Assembly (NCBI GenBank): GCA_036872755.1 | Contig: JAVHNS010000009.1 | Location: 930,001-994,000, forward strand | Direction: 5' to 3' | Length of the DNA: 64,000 nt | Source: Orbilia blumenaviensis | Taxonomy: Eukaryota > Ascomycota > Orbiliomycetes > Orbiliales > Orbiliaceae | In this document: positions 11,437 to 21,700 of the stretch, piece by piece | How the letters are laid out: each line of letters begins with the position of its first letter | How positions within the stretch are numbered: position 1 is the stretch's first letter | Program-made: the position numbers and the translations under genes | Notes under the pieces: generated by a model | What the model was told of the DNA's origin: nothing | Seen by the model: the letters and a program-made list of their open reading frames with translations, nothing else | The model's database searches: none

Positions 11437-14259
11437 CCGCAGTTCACGTTCTGCTACCGCGTTGCCTCTCGTTCAAGGCACAAAGTCCAGTGATTGTTCT
11501 GGGAATGCAGCTGTGGAATTCTAGCAACTAGGATCGATGTTTTGGGATGCGAGGGAGAGGAGCTTGTGACGAGGATGGGGGATGAGGGCTACGGTTTTAT
11601 ATAGAGCCGCCAAAAAAACCTGGGAGCCGGGTCCTGACAACCTTTTTAATGACCAGTAGCTGGGGGGCTAATAAGCATTGGATCGCTGGAAACACTCCAG
11701 CTCACCCTCAGGGTCAGAGCTGAGCGCAGGAGAAAGCCGGGATACCCGGATGATGTAGAACGGGAAGCCAGCAGAAGAGCAAGAGACCTTGTCGGTTTGA
11801 GAAAGAACGTGAGAACACCTGATTGTGATTTGCTTGAAGCCAGGTACCTCGTACATTCTCAGGTATCTGGATCCTCGTCCTCGGGCGTACATTGGTGGCA
11901 GACCGCCACTGTAGCATCTTAGCGACTGTGGTGGACAAGGTCGAATCTTGGCTTGCATAATTGGCCTGCAAGGAGAAACGAGAACACGCAAGGCTTCGGG
12001 AGGCAGAGGCTACAAGGGCTTAGGTAAGAGCGAGCGAAGGTGTCGTCGTCCGCGTCCGCATCACCAACATCTCCCGTAAACGACCGCAGTCGTCTGTGAT
12101 CCCAGCTAGTTTGTGTGTCACCGCATTGGCAGTCCCGATGAATCGAGATATCTTGAATGTATTTCTGTTGGGTTGCAACATTCTGATCCCGGCCTATTGT
12201 GCGAAACTAGTTAGCACTGCTTGCTGATATCCCCTAGAACTCGCACATGCAGACCACAACCCTATCCAGCCTTTGAGCCCTCGCATGGGGTCGACACCCT
12301 CATCAATTGGTACCGTACATCCTGTGCATGTGCATGTGCAGTTTCACCGATTCTTTGTCCGCCCCACTATACATGCCTAAGTTATGGTGCTATAGCTATG
12401 CATATGTTTGTCGCGGTTTGGGGTTCTTTCACCAACATAGTCGGCCTTATCTTTGACTTTCATGCGTTGGGCTCAACGGCGACGCACTTTCTGCAGTGCG
12501 ATATAATAAACTTTTTAGGATTGCTACACCGTCGATGCGCCGCAGCGTCTACCGAAAAGTGTTCTTTCCCCCCCTTGTTATCTAGTATCGATTATTCAAC
12601 GCATTCCAGCCGTAGCTGGACTTCAAATTGCATTTAAAGCAATTGCATTGCAGCCGATATACATACATGTAACTTAACTAGAGAGCCGACATCTGCGCGC
12701 TGTTGCCATGGCCAGGTGGCGTTCCCGCACACAGGAATCCTTCCTTTCTCGACATCCGGCCTCGAACCCTCTCAGCAAGCAGATTGATTGTAATTTTACC
12801 CACTTACCCTTGCTGTATCGCACTCGGATTTCAGGTTTGCCATTCGCACGGAAGATTCCATGCATTGCCAACGAACTCTTGCATTGGGGGTAACCCATGT
12901 AAGTTGAGGCTCCGCAGCCTTGTAGTAATGCCGCGCTTCGTGTCGAGTTGAGGGCTGACAAGACCGAGACCCAGACCACCGACAGACTGGAACCTTCGGC
13001 ATCATTTCTGTATCAATAAAATGAATTAGTTTAATGGGTCCATCAGTCCAATCATAAAGTCAACTAAATACCTCACATTAGCACAGCTAAGCCCACTGCG
13101 AACTCTATAATTGCAATTGATTGTTCCACACTGGTAATCTTACGGTCGTGCGGCGAAAAGACCGTCACTACATTGCATCCGTGTCCCCTGCTGATCACAG
13201 TTCAGCAGCCGATAAGACCTTTTAGATCGAGCGCGTGGGGGTATGTTACGCTATCAGGCAACCAAACAAACCTGCCTGTTCTCGATTGAATCCGTGCATG
13301 CATTTTTGGCACACCAAGGCTCTCGTGCGATCTGTCCGTTGATAAGGTGTTGTAAATTGCGATCCATTCAATCCTGGGGAGCTCAAGCGGTGTCATAATA
13401 ATCAATATGCACGCCATCGCGTTGCTTCCGATTACATTCCAGCGCTCCTAGTTTCTATTCTATCGCCATCTAGCGCACACATGTTCTACCAATGGCCCGT
13501 CACGCAGTTAACAATCCGATGCTTCTGAATGATCCACTAAGATAATATAATTTCGGAAATTTTCAAAGTTTCCGGTGTATGTTCCGCAGGCCTACGTGTT
13601 TACAGGGTTATCAACTCTGCAGCTCTGTCATGACACACCTCCATATTTGCGGCTGTACTTTACTTTTGTGGGCGCCAAAGACTATATTCCTAAGCCAACA
13701 AAATCATATTTTTTTTTGATTGTAATGTTACGCGATTTTCTCCTGGTTTTATGGGAAGTTCCGCGGATCCGAAAGTGGGTCCGGTCAACGGCTCAAGGTC
13801 AGATTTTCGACTGTCAACTCGAATTTGAAACTTAGCCATACTCCGATCCCGATCCTCAAACTAACCTATCACATAATAAAGTTTTCGACGAGGTTCTGCG
13901 AAGAAGACCTAGACGAATTGTCCGGCGCGTGGTTCTAAAGGCCAAGATCGTAGCTAGGATTTATGGCATCAAGATCTACGGTTTAACCTCTTTCATTTTC
14001 CCACTGAAGTAACCTGTGAGACGGTATCCTTGCTATTGACAATTTGCTCATTTAGTATTGATTCCAATTCATAAATTAATATTTTGTTCTCTAACTAATA
14101 ATTACATAGGCTTATATATATGTTACAAACAACATTTGGACCCAATTAATCTATTGGATGTCCAATCCTATTTACATTTTCGCAGACGGAATTATGGGCG
14201 TATCCCGACACTTACGAAACCCCCCATTTAGTTCTATATAAAACCACTGCTCCAACAGC
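11437..14259. other. Intergenic region, no supported gene
   Basis: Apart from the TATA element listed for the kinase-like gene, the 2.8 kb hold only short overlapping frames with no shared protein character. Composition is ordinary. CATGTGCATGTGCA at 12325-12338 is a short direct repeat. I see no transposon ends. Confidence 0.45.
11596..11603 (-). promoter_or_regulatory. Probable TATA box of the kinase-like gene
   Basis: TATATAAA on the minus strand, 160 bases upstream of the ATG at 11436. The spacing nearly matches that of the TATA elements of the next two minus-strand genes, which supports a real core promoter. Confidence 0.55.
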
Positions 14260-14913
14260 TTAGACCCTCTTGATGACGAATCGGGCGCTGGGCTGGTACT
14301 GTGGTGGGATTGAACGGGTCGACGCCAATGGCTTAATATCAGGCTGTACAAAGGAAAAGACGCTGCCGGCATCAGTAGTTCGAACAGTCCATCCAGAAGA
14401 TCGGTCAGCGGTTTCAATGCTATATAAAAAGATTATTAGTAGTCATTCCCCGACGCACAATGTCTGCCCAAGTTTGATGGCGGGATTAGAGGTGCCCTTA
14501 CATAAATTGATCCTGGCCCTGCCAGTGAACAGAAGTGATCCTCCAGTTGACCTTTGGTTGCTGCTCCTGGAGTTGAGCGAAAAGCTGGCCCCTGATTTCT
14601 ACAACTGGAGCACCATGGTTCTCCATGGTGTAGGTACCATCGGGGTTTCTAGTAATTCTCCACTAAATGGAGCATTCCATGTTAGTGAGATGTCCGACCT
14701 AGATGTTACGATTTGGTGAAAACTTACCGGAGCGCGGGTAACAGATTTTGGAAGAACAAGGACTGGCTTTGGAAGAAGGGATCGGTCCTCAGCTGGAGAC
14801 CTAGAGATATTGAACTGGGAACCAGTGCCATCAACAACAGTGCTGATCCAATAGTCACCAGTCTGGAGAACTGGGGCCGGGGTGGAGGCGTCGGATCTTG
14901 GAATACTAGGCAT
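14260..14913 (-). CDS. I66-family peptidase inhibitor, three exons, 168 aa
   Basis: Cytosolic beta-trefoil serine-protease inhibitor of the fungal I66 family (the cnispin/cospin group), whose characterised members inhibit trypsin-like proteases and are thought to protect against fungivores or control endogenous proteases. Exons are 14913-14728, 14662-14502 and 14419-14260; the introns (65 and 82 nt) have GTAAGT/GTAAGG donors, a TACTAAT-type branch and TAG acceptors. All junctions keep frame. The hallmark EDRSLLPKPVLVLPK lies at residues 42-56. It is followed by a Trp-containing strand (APWRI), DGTYTMENHGAPVVEI and GQLFAQL, then the C-terminal WRITSVH, FIIETADRSSGW and a short FVIKRV end. The length is normal for the family. 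There is no signal peptide, as is usual. The inhibitory loop cannot be assigned from sequence alone. It looks intact. Its neighbours on both sides are separate minus-strand genes. Confidence 0.93.
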
Positions 14914-15077
14914 TTTTATTGAATTTAAATTTCTTAAAGGTTATAGAAAAATATAAGGCTCAGGTCTGGTAGTAAAAGAGGGCGATGGATAATGAATGAT
15001 AACTTTCGGGTACAATTATCCGCGGTGGGCTGATATCATGATGAGGATAAGATTGTTGACGTGGAGGATGTGCTCCT

Positions 15078-15085
15078 TATTTATA
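15078..15085 (-). promoter_or_regulatory. Probable TATA box of the I66 inhibitor gene
   Basis: TATAAATA on the minus strand, 165 bases above the ATG at 14913. It matches the spacing of the TATA elements of the flanking minus-strand genes. Confidence 0.6.
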
Positions 15086-16436
15086 TTGTCCCTCGATACC
15101 TTGTGAAGACCAGTTTACAATCAGACCGCCCCAGCATCATGAAACCAATCGCCGAATCCGTAACCACGATCTCTTTTGAATGACATATTGAGCAGCTCGG
15201 ACGAAAATAGGGGGGTGATCACGCAGCAGAAGACATTCCCGAAAATTTTTGGATTGGAATTTCCATGGGGAGTTTCCTATGCGCTTTCGATATCCCCAAT
15301 CGTGACAAAATTCCCGTGCCTCGCTGGGCTATAGTTGCAAAAAGTCAGGGGCCTTGGTTAAACACTACCTTGAATATACTGCATCTTCCAGGTACGGGAC
15401 TGTCAAACATGCATAAAAAATATCGATGGAGAAGGAACGGCCCCGGCCAAGCGAGACAAGTCCGGAACAAAAACCGGGCGAAGAAATTTCGAGACCCTTG
15501 GTTTATGCTGTGTGTGTAACGTTGCAGCCGGTGTGTGGCATTATGCTATGCGCGAATTAGTCGTTATGTCTGGTCCTGGGCGGCCTTGTAGGCCAGCCTG
15601 CACGAGGGTTCTAGGTACCTGTTCGAATTCTTAATATAATCTAGCCTTATCTAACCGATATGTACAGGTTTAAGAACACTCCAGCATATCCTATTACTTC
15701 ACAGGCAAGGCAGGAAGTGGTCGGGAAATGTTGTTAACACCCACACCGATAGCCATATATATGCGCGAATGCGAGCTCACTAAAACCCATGGTTTGCATC
15801 CTGGCAAAGAGACGAAGAAAAAATTTTCAATGAAAAAAATTTCTACCTCACACGGGGATGGCATTGCACCGAGAATGGCATCATACTGTCTGTTCGGCTT
15901 ACTCGGGGCAGCTAGAGTAGCATGCTTCTATAAGTATTTTACCTTAGGGAGTTTCTCAAACACGCCTTGACCTACCGCACTACCATATAACACATGGTTG
16001 AAAGGGCGGCTTCGGGTCGGAACTAATGTCCTATTTATCTCCCGTCCAAGAGGCCAACCCTTCCCAAATCCAACTTCCTGCCCCTCGGAACAGAATACCT
16101 TATATGGCCAAAAACGGTATCGAGCCGGATTGGGAATCCAACAGTCTTGATCCTGACAAATTGCAACAAAATATTATGGCGAATGTGTTGGGTCCAGATA
16201 CAACAGCAGAGGGCTGCATAGCGTGTGTTAACAAGGTGGTCTCGTGGGCGTAACAAGGATAGAATACCTAAATGTATAAAAGCCATAGCCTTAAACCCAG
16301 TGGTCTACGAAACTTTCCTCACTCCATACGGAAGCTACGATAGTAACTAATGTATTTCAAGTGGTAAAGGGTATTGAAAATGTGTAGAAGGCGTCTCAAA
16401 GTTAATATGAAAGAAGTTTCTGGAAATATCAGAATT

Positions 16437-16505
16437 AATGATGATGATGGTGGTGATGATTATGATGGTGATGGTGATGATTATAATTATGATGAGTATG
16501 AGTAA
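16437..16505 (+). repeat. Imperfect (GAT)n/(ATG)n microsatellite
   Basis: About 70 bases of GATGATGAT interrupted by GGT and TAT triplets. It lies in the 3' flank of the secreted-protein gene and is non-coding. It was probably made by replication slippage. Confidence 0.85.
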
Positions 16506-16666
16506 TAAAACTACACAAACATTTAAACATTGATTAAGTAGCTATTTGAGATATTTGTGAAACCGAAGCCAACACCCCAACCGCTTCTGCTTGAAATCGA
16601 GGTGCATATTTTGAAGGTGGAATCTAAACCCGCTAGCACCTTCATCATTCCGCATATGATAGAGCG

Positions 16667-18063
16667 TTAACGGACTTTCTTACGGTAAGGCGGTGAAGAT
16701 GGTGTAAGTATTGTAATGGTACTTGTCACGGTCGTGGTGGCTCGATATACGGTAGTAGTTGATACGGGCAAGGATGCCTGCAATGTCCGTGTAATCGTGA
16801 AGGTTATTGTCTCTGTAGGTAGAGTCGGGATAAGTGTCGTCCTAACCGTAGATGTAATAGTCGAAGCAGGTACATAAACAGGTATCGTTTGAATTATTGT
16901 AAAAGTCGTCGTTGTGGGTGGCAATGCTTGTGTAAATGTAATCCTATATGTTGAGGTAACAGTTGAGCCGGGAACATATACTGGTACTGTTTGAATTATT
17001 GTAGCAGTAGATGTGATAGTCGCGCCCCCTCCAGGAATCGTTAAAGTACGTGTCTGTCATACCAGGCACTGAGTAAGTATACGTAACTATGGATATCGAA
17101 TGTGCACGGATAACATATCTAGATATCAGGCCTTACATTATACATAGTGGATGTGAGAGTCACAAAGCAAGTAGTCGTGAAGGTATACGTAGAGACCGGG
17201 CAAACGGTCGGTGGACAGGTCGTTGTAGTCAGCGTTGACCTCGACGTCACGGTGGAAGTAATCGTTCGTGTAGTAGTGGTAGTTGCCTGAGGGGCAAGAT
17301 TACAACTGAAGAGGAGACAAACTAAAGGGCCAACTAAGCCGCTTGCATCCTCGCTGGAGGCGCTTCCTTGAAGAACTTGAACGAGGTCTGTCCCAAGAAG
17401 TCGATCAAGCAAAGAAGCTAAATAACATCATTGATATAGTTGTAGTCATTAGCATGCTAGCTAACAATGCAACTAATTAAACATTAAGCTGTGGTATGAG
17501 GGTTTTATGATCACAATACTCGAGTACTCACCAACTTGGCCTAAGGTATCAGACCCTCCTTGGACCGGTCCACCAGTTGGATCTGCCGCACAGTTAAATA
17601 AGGCACAGACTTCGGGCCCAAGAATCCCTCTCCCGCCGTCAAATGTTGTGCCAGGCATAATTTGACCCGCGAGGTCCGACCCTAGGAGTGGATCAAGAAC
17701 ATTTGCTATAGGCTAGTTTAGTATCAGGGTAAAACTATATCCCAATATGATCCGGCAGGGGCGAGGATACTTGGAATAATGATATTTTCTAGGGTGATTC
17801 TGACCTAAACCTGAAAGGAAACCAAAGAGGGGTGGATTGGCAGATCCGCCCCCACCTCCACCTCCCGCCCCACCTCCCCCTCCGCCTCCGCCTCCGCCTC
17901 CACCAAGGATAGGACCAAGGATCGGTCCCAACAAACCCCCCAACTGGGGGTCCGGGTTAGGCTCAGCGACAGGGTTCGCCGCACTGTTTTCCAATACTAG
18001 CGATACGAAAAATAATGGGAAAGAAGGTATAATAAAGATAGTGCGCCAGTAGAATAGCTTCAT
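16667..18063 (-). CDS. Secreted Gly-rich/Thr-rich repeat protein, four exons, 364 aa
   Basis: Predicted secreted or wall-associated protein of unknown function. Exons are 18063-17811, 17705-17532, 17417-17137 and 17053-16667. The last three donors/acceptors are good; the first donor (GTTTAG) is weak, though it is in frame. Residues 1-30 form a hydrophobic signal peptide (KLFYWRTIFIIPSFPLFF), with likely cleavage near NSAAN. Exon 1 then encodes LGGLLGPILGPILGG and a 20-residue Gly tract. Exons 2 and 3 both start in phase 1 and encode the same module: VLDPLLGSDL against LLDRLLGTDL, then GPxVCxLFxC with two conserved Cys. After about residue 190 the protein is Thr/Ser/Val-rich, with a tandem unit of about 33 residues containing TIIQTxPVYVPxST. 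Such Thr-rich repeats are typical of O-glycosylated fungal surface proteins. The end is basic (YRKKVR), so no GPI signal is visible. Confidence 0.8.
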
Positions 18064-18229
18064 CGTAAAAGAATATTCCGTGTAAGGTCTACAACGGGCT
18101 GCTAAAAGCTAATTCTTAGGGTTACCAAATCCAAAGAGAAATAAGGGTGTGTGGGGTCTTGATATCTGGAGATCTTAGTTCTGTTGAGGTTGTTCTAAGT
18201 TCAAGATCAGCAGAAGGGAGCGCGTGTTC

Positions 18230-18237
18230 TTTATATA
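18230..18237 (-). promoter_or_regulatory. Probable TATA box of the secreted-protein gene
   Basis: TATATAAA on the minus strand, 167 bases upstream of the ATG at 18063, agreeing within a few bases with the other two TATA-to-ATG distances in this cluster. Confidence 0.6.
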
Positions 18238-18668
18238 GGCAATAAACAACTACTGCCATCCTCTAAAACAGCCGCCCAAGTTGACCGACTAAAACAGATA
18301 TAGCGGTAGCTGTTCGAAGTCTTCAATGGTATGTAGCTACGTAATCAGGCCATGGAAAGGCTTGAAATTGGAGAGGTTGATTTTGTGATAAAACCCATTT
18401 CAGCCGTTCATGTTGCAACTTTCTATTGTTGATAAACCCGAAATTGTAGAGAATTTCGTGTTACTTGGGCGCGCCACCAACTTAAAAACTTAAAAGAGGT
18501 GTCACAAATGACAGGAGGTGTGTAAACGAAATATCTGAATAAAATATGGCTATCGCGCAACAATCCAAGATGCCAAGAGCATGCGAAAACAGGGAATTAT
18601 TTGAGTCTGGTAACATCGTAAGGCTACTACACTAGGTGCCAGCCGGGGGCTGAGATGGATCGGGTCTA

Positions 18669-18675
<7 letters not shown>

Positions 18676-18703
<28 letters not shown>
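18676..18703 (+). repeat. Poly(A) tract, 28 bases
   Basis: An uninterrupted A28 run in the gene desert. It could be slippage or the tail of a retrotransposed copy, but no coding sequence or target-site duplication is recognisable beside it. Confidence 0.9.
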
Positions 18704-18705
<2 letters not shown>

Positions 18706-21700
18706 AATGTGATTGTTTGGGACGGATCCGGGGCAACCTACAAGTCGGTATAGATGTAATTCGAGGGGTGGGAGTCATAAATTGATCAAAGATTGAATAT
18801 TATAACTGGAGCCTAGGCTCTAAAGGCGCGCCAAAGTCGTGTGAATACGTTTTCCAAGTTATCGTGCCATTATGCCGAGGAAATACGATCGCACAATAGG
18901 AAAAGGTTTATATCTACTGGCGCATGATATTGGCCACGCTGTAAAATGCGATTGAGTGTGGTTGATTAGGTGTAGTTCGTTGACTGTAAGGGTTCAGCTC
19001 AAACTTCGATGTATCTAAAGCCTCTTAAATCAGGGCCATATGGGTGGCTAGATCGATATATTGTAGCGAGATATATTCATTGAAAACTAGCTGCAACTAT
19101 AGTACTATCAATGGAGCCTACCTGATTGATAACAACGCTTCTTAACTCCAAGACCTCAATCAAAAATTTTGATGTTCCAGAAGCTTGACTACCTTGGAGC
19201 TGATGGAGATATAAGCCCTGTCGATAACTCTCTAAGCTGGGAGGTAATTTAAGTAGCAGTCATCATTGGCGAAGCGCGACTTCCCATAAAATATAGGCAC
19301 AAAAGAGGAGATAAGAGGCGAAACTTTATTATTTCAACATCTTGCATATGAGCATATATGTATCTTGCTTCTCAACGTTTAACGAAATAACCTTGGAGAC
19401 TCGAGTGCTTAGTGTCCGGTATTTCGCGAGGTACTGGAATATATCAAGCTGTTAGCATACGTAGAACGTGGAATTCTCACCATTTCCATGTTTTCTAGAC
19501 CTCTGGTCCGGAGAGCTGTCACGATCTGTGGAAGCTGGCACAGCGGAAGAGGGCTCGATTTGATCAAAGGCTTAAAACCTGGCAAGTATTTACACGAAAT
19601 ATGTGTAACAGCGCCAATAAATAGGCTTCAAGGTCCAAACTTACACAGCCGAGGCTCTGGAATATTGGGGTAACTGCTTGTCTTTGGTTAATTAAGTGCC
19701 GCCATTGTATCAATATATTATTTCGGGCTGATAACCCCTCCTCAACGAATTAGCCGAGTTCACTTCAACTCCGAAAACTGTAGGAACCAAGCTTGATTGT
19801 TAGCTAGTGAGAGTAGGATTCCTCAGAGACTGTGTGAATCCTTTCGAAGCCCCATTTGTTTCCTTGAAATTCGAACATTCATGAAATTTGTTCAATCACA
19901 TGCACACGAAAGTCACATGTGTGAGCTTACAAAAGCCTTAAGCGGTCGACTTGTCATTGCCATGAATCACGAGGCTAGTATTTGAAGCTTATGCATTCTG
20001 CGCAATGCTTTTCTTTTCAAATATTTCTATACGCACGGATCCTGCGCTTAGAATTGTTATCTGTGCCAAACCAAATCGGTATCGTTGCAAAGAAAATTCA
20101 CAACAACCAAGATATTACTTAGTAAAGAATTTCGAGGGAAGGGCTAAATTTTCTGGAGCACATATGCCCAAGCTTAAGCGCTGACGAATACCTGACTAGT
20201 ATGAAGCTGGGACCTCCTTCGCACTTTCCGATGTTTTTATTTAATAGCAAAATGCTTTATAGACTTCTTTGCTTTGTTCATGAGATTATGTTCGATAAGT
20301 GATCATTGAAGTCGGCCTCAGGTCTAGGGGTTCTGGGGTTAGAAGTACACTAAAGTACCTATGTAAACCTCTTTGGCCTCGTGAATCAGTGTGATTAATA
20401 TCCTCAATCAATCAAACGTATAAATCTGACAAGTTTTATGCGTGCTGGAGGTCTAACAGCCCCGTTAGTCATTTCCGTCTAAGATTACCGAGCTCTGCAG
20501 AGCGCTTCTCAAAGCGTAGCTCCGAATTTGGAAAACGACGATGTGTCGGTGATATCAAAACTATGATAAAGGATAATGCGGCTTGGAGACAAATCTCAGG
20601 GATTGGTTGATGATTTTGAGATTTGTTTAACCGAACAGGGCTAGTTAGCAAAGAAGCCGCCTCTTGGATGGCATAAGTTATTTGATGTTTCGATATGACG
20701 ACAGAAATCGATCATCGATGCATCAACCATCTGAACGGCTGAGCCGGCTGACAGCTTCAATTGACCAAGCTTCAGGTCATAAGGAAACATTGAGACGGGA
20801 TTGGGAACGGATAGCTTATGCGTCGACCATTTCAGCCGCCGTGTGCACGCTGCACCATTGGATTGTACAATTGTGAACAGCTAGTTATATTCTTTTTTCC
20901 TAACACCAAATTTGCAAAGCTCCGATCCTTTCGAATTCTCAGACTCGGGCATAGTCTCGGATCTGCCTTGTTAACTGGTGTCTATCGTTGCAGTATATTT
21001 TGACCAACACAGTGGTATTCTTATGCCCCAAATCTGTTGCTAGGCTCAGATCTAGCTTAGCTATTACCTGTTGTTGACTGGCCACACTAAGTTCGCATGA
21101 ATGCAAAACTAGTCGCGGATATCGCCATACTCGCCATTTGCATAAACTCCGACGAGGCGAAGTCAGATCCAGCCATGGTCGATAAGTCGTGGGATTTCTA
21201 CTTTAGCTAATTTAGCCAACCCGCGTATCATGCGTCGGATATCGATGCTAGAGTCGAGTAGGTTAAAGATTCGCTTAGCCTAGACCTAACTAGCGATTAG
21301 AATTCATCGCAACGGGTTTACGGAGCCGTCAATGCGTTCCCAAAAAGCAGCCTGTAAGGGACAAACAGTGCATATGCACGCGGTTTCGCTCAAATATATT
21401 TAGAGATACGTTCTCCTTGCAAAGGATACTATAAAACTTAATGCTAGAATCGGCACCTGCTGGGCCCTGTTTCAACTTCTAGCACCGGGAATGCTTACGG
21501 TCCCTGGATAACCGGCACCACTGAATTTCTAAGAAAAGTTTCCCTGAGTACGAACACATATAAATTAAAATGCGCCATCTCGATTGAGCAAGTATCCCCG
21601 GTAAACCGCAAGGAGGTATAGCCCTATGCAATGTCACGCAAAACCAAAATGCAAGTTTCGCCGAACCTGCCAATATAATGGATCTGCAGTCAGCTAGGAA

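Larger units (their letters stand above)
14914..16666. other. Intergenic region with a GAT-rich microsatellite
   Basis: This separates the I66 inhibitor promoter from the 3' end of the secreted-protein gene. It contains a TATA box and an imperfect GAT/ATG repeat, both listed separately. No supportable gene. Confidence 0.45.

Noticed and set aside
14270..14719. 149-aa plus-strand frame over the I66 gene
   Set aside because: Antisense shadow; the minus-strand spliced gene has a diagnostic family motif.
17837..18052. Proline-rich 71-aa plus-strand frame
   Set aside because: Antisense of the Gly-tract exon of the secreted protein.
18676..18703. Poly(A) as the tail of a LINE element
   Set aside because: No reverse-transcriptase or endonuclease motif upstream and no target-site duplication was visible.
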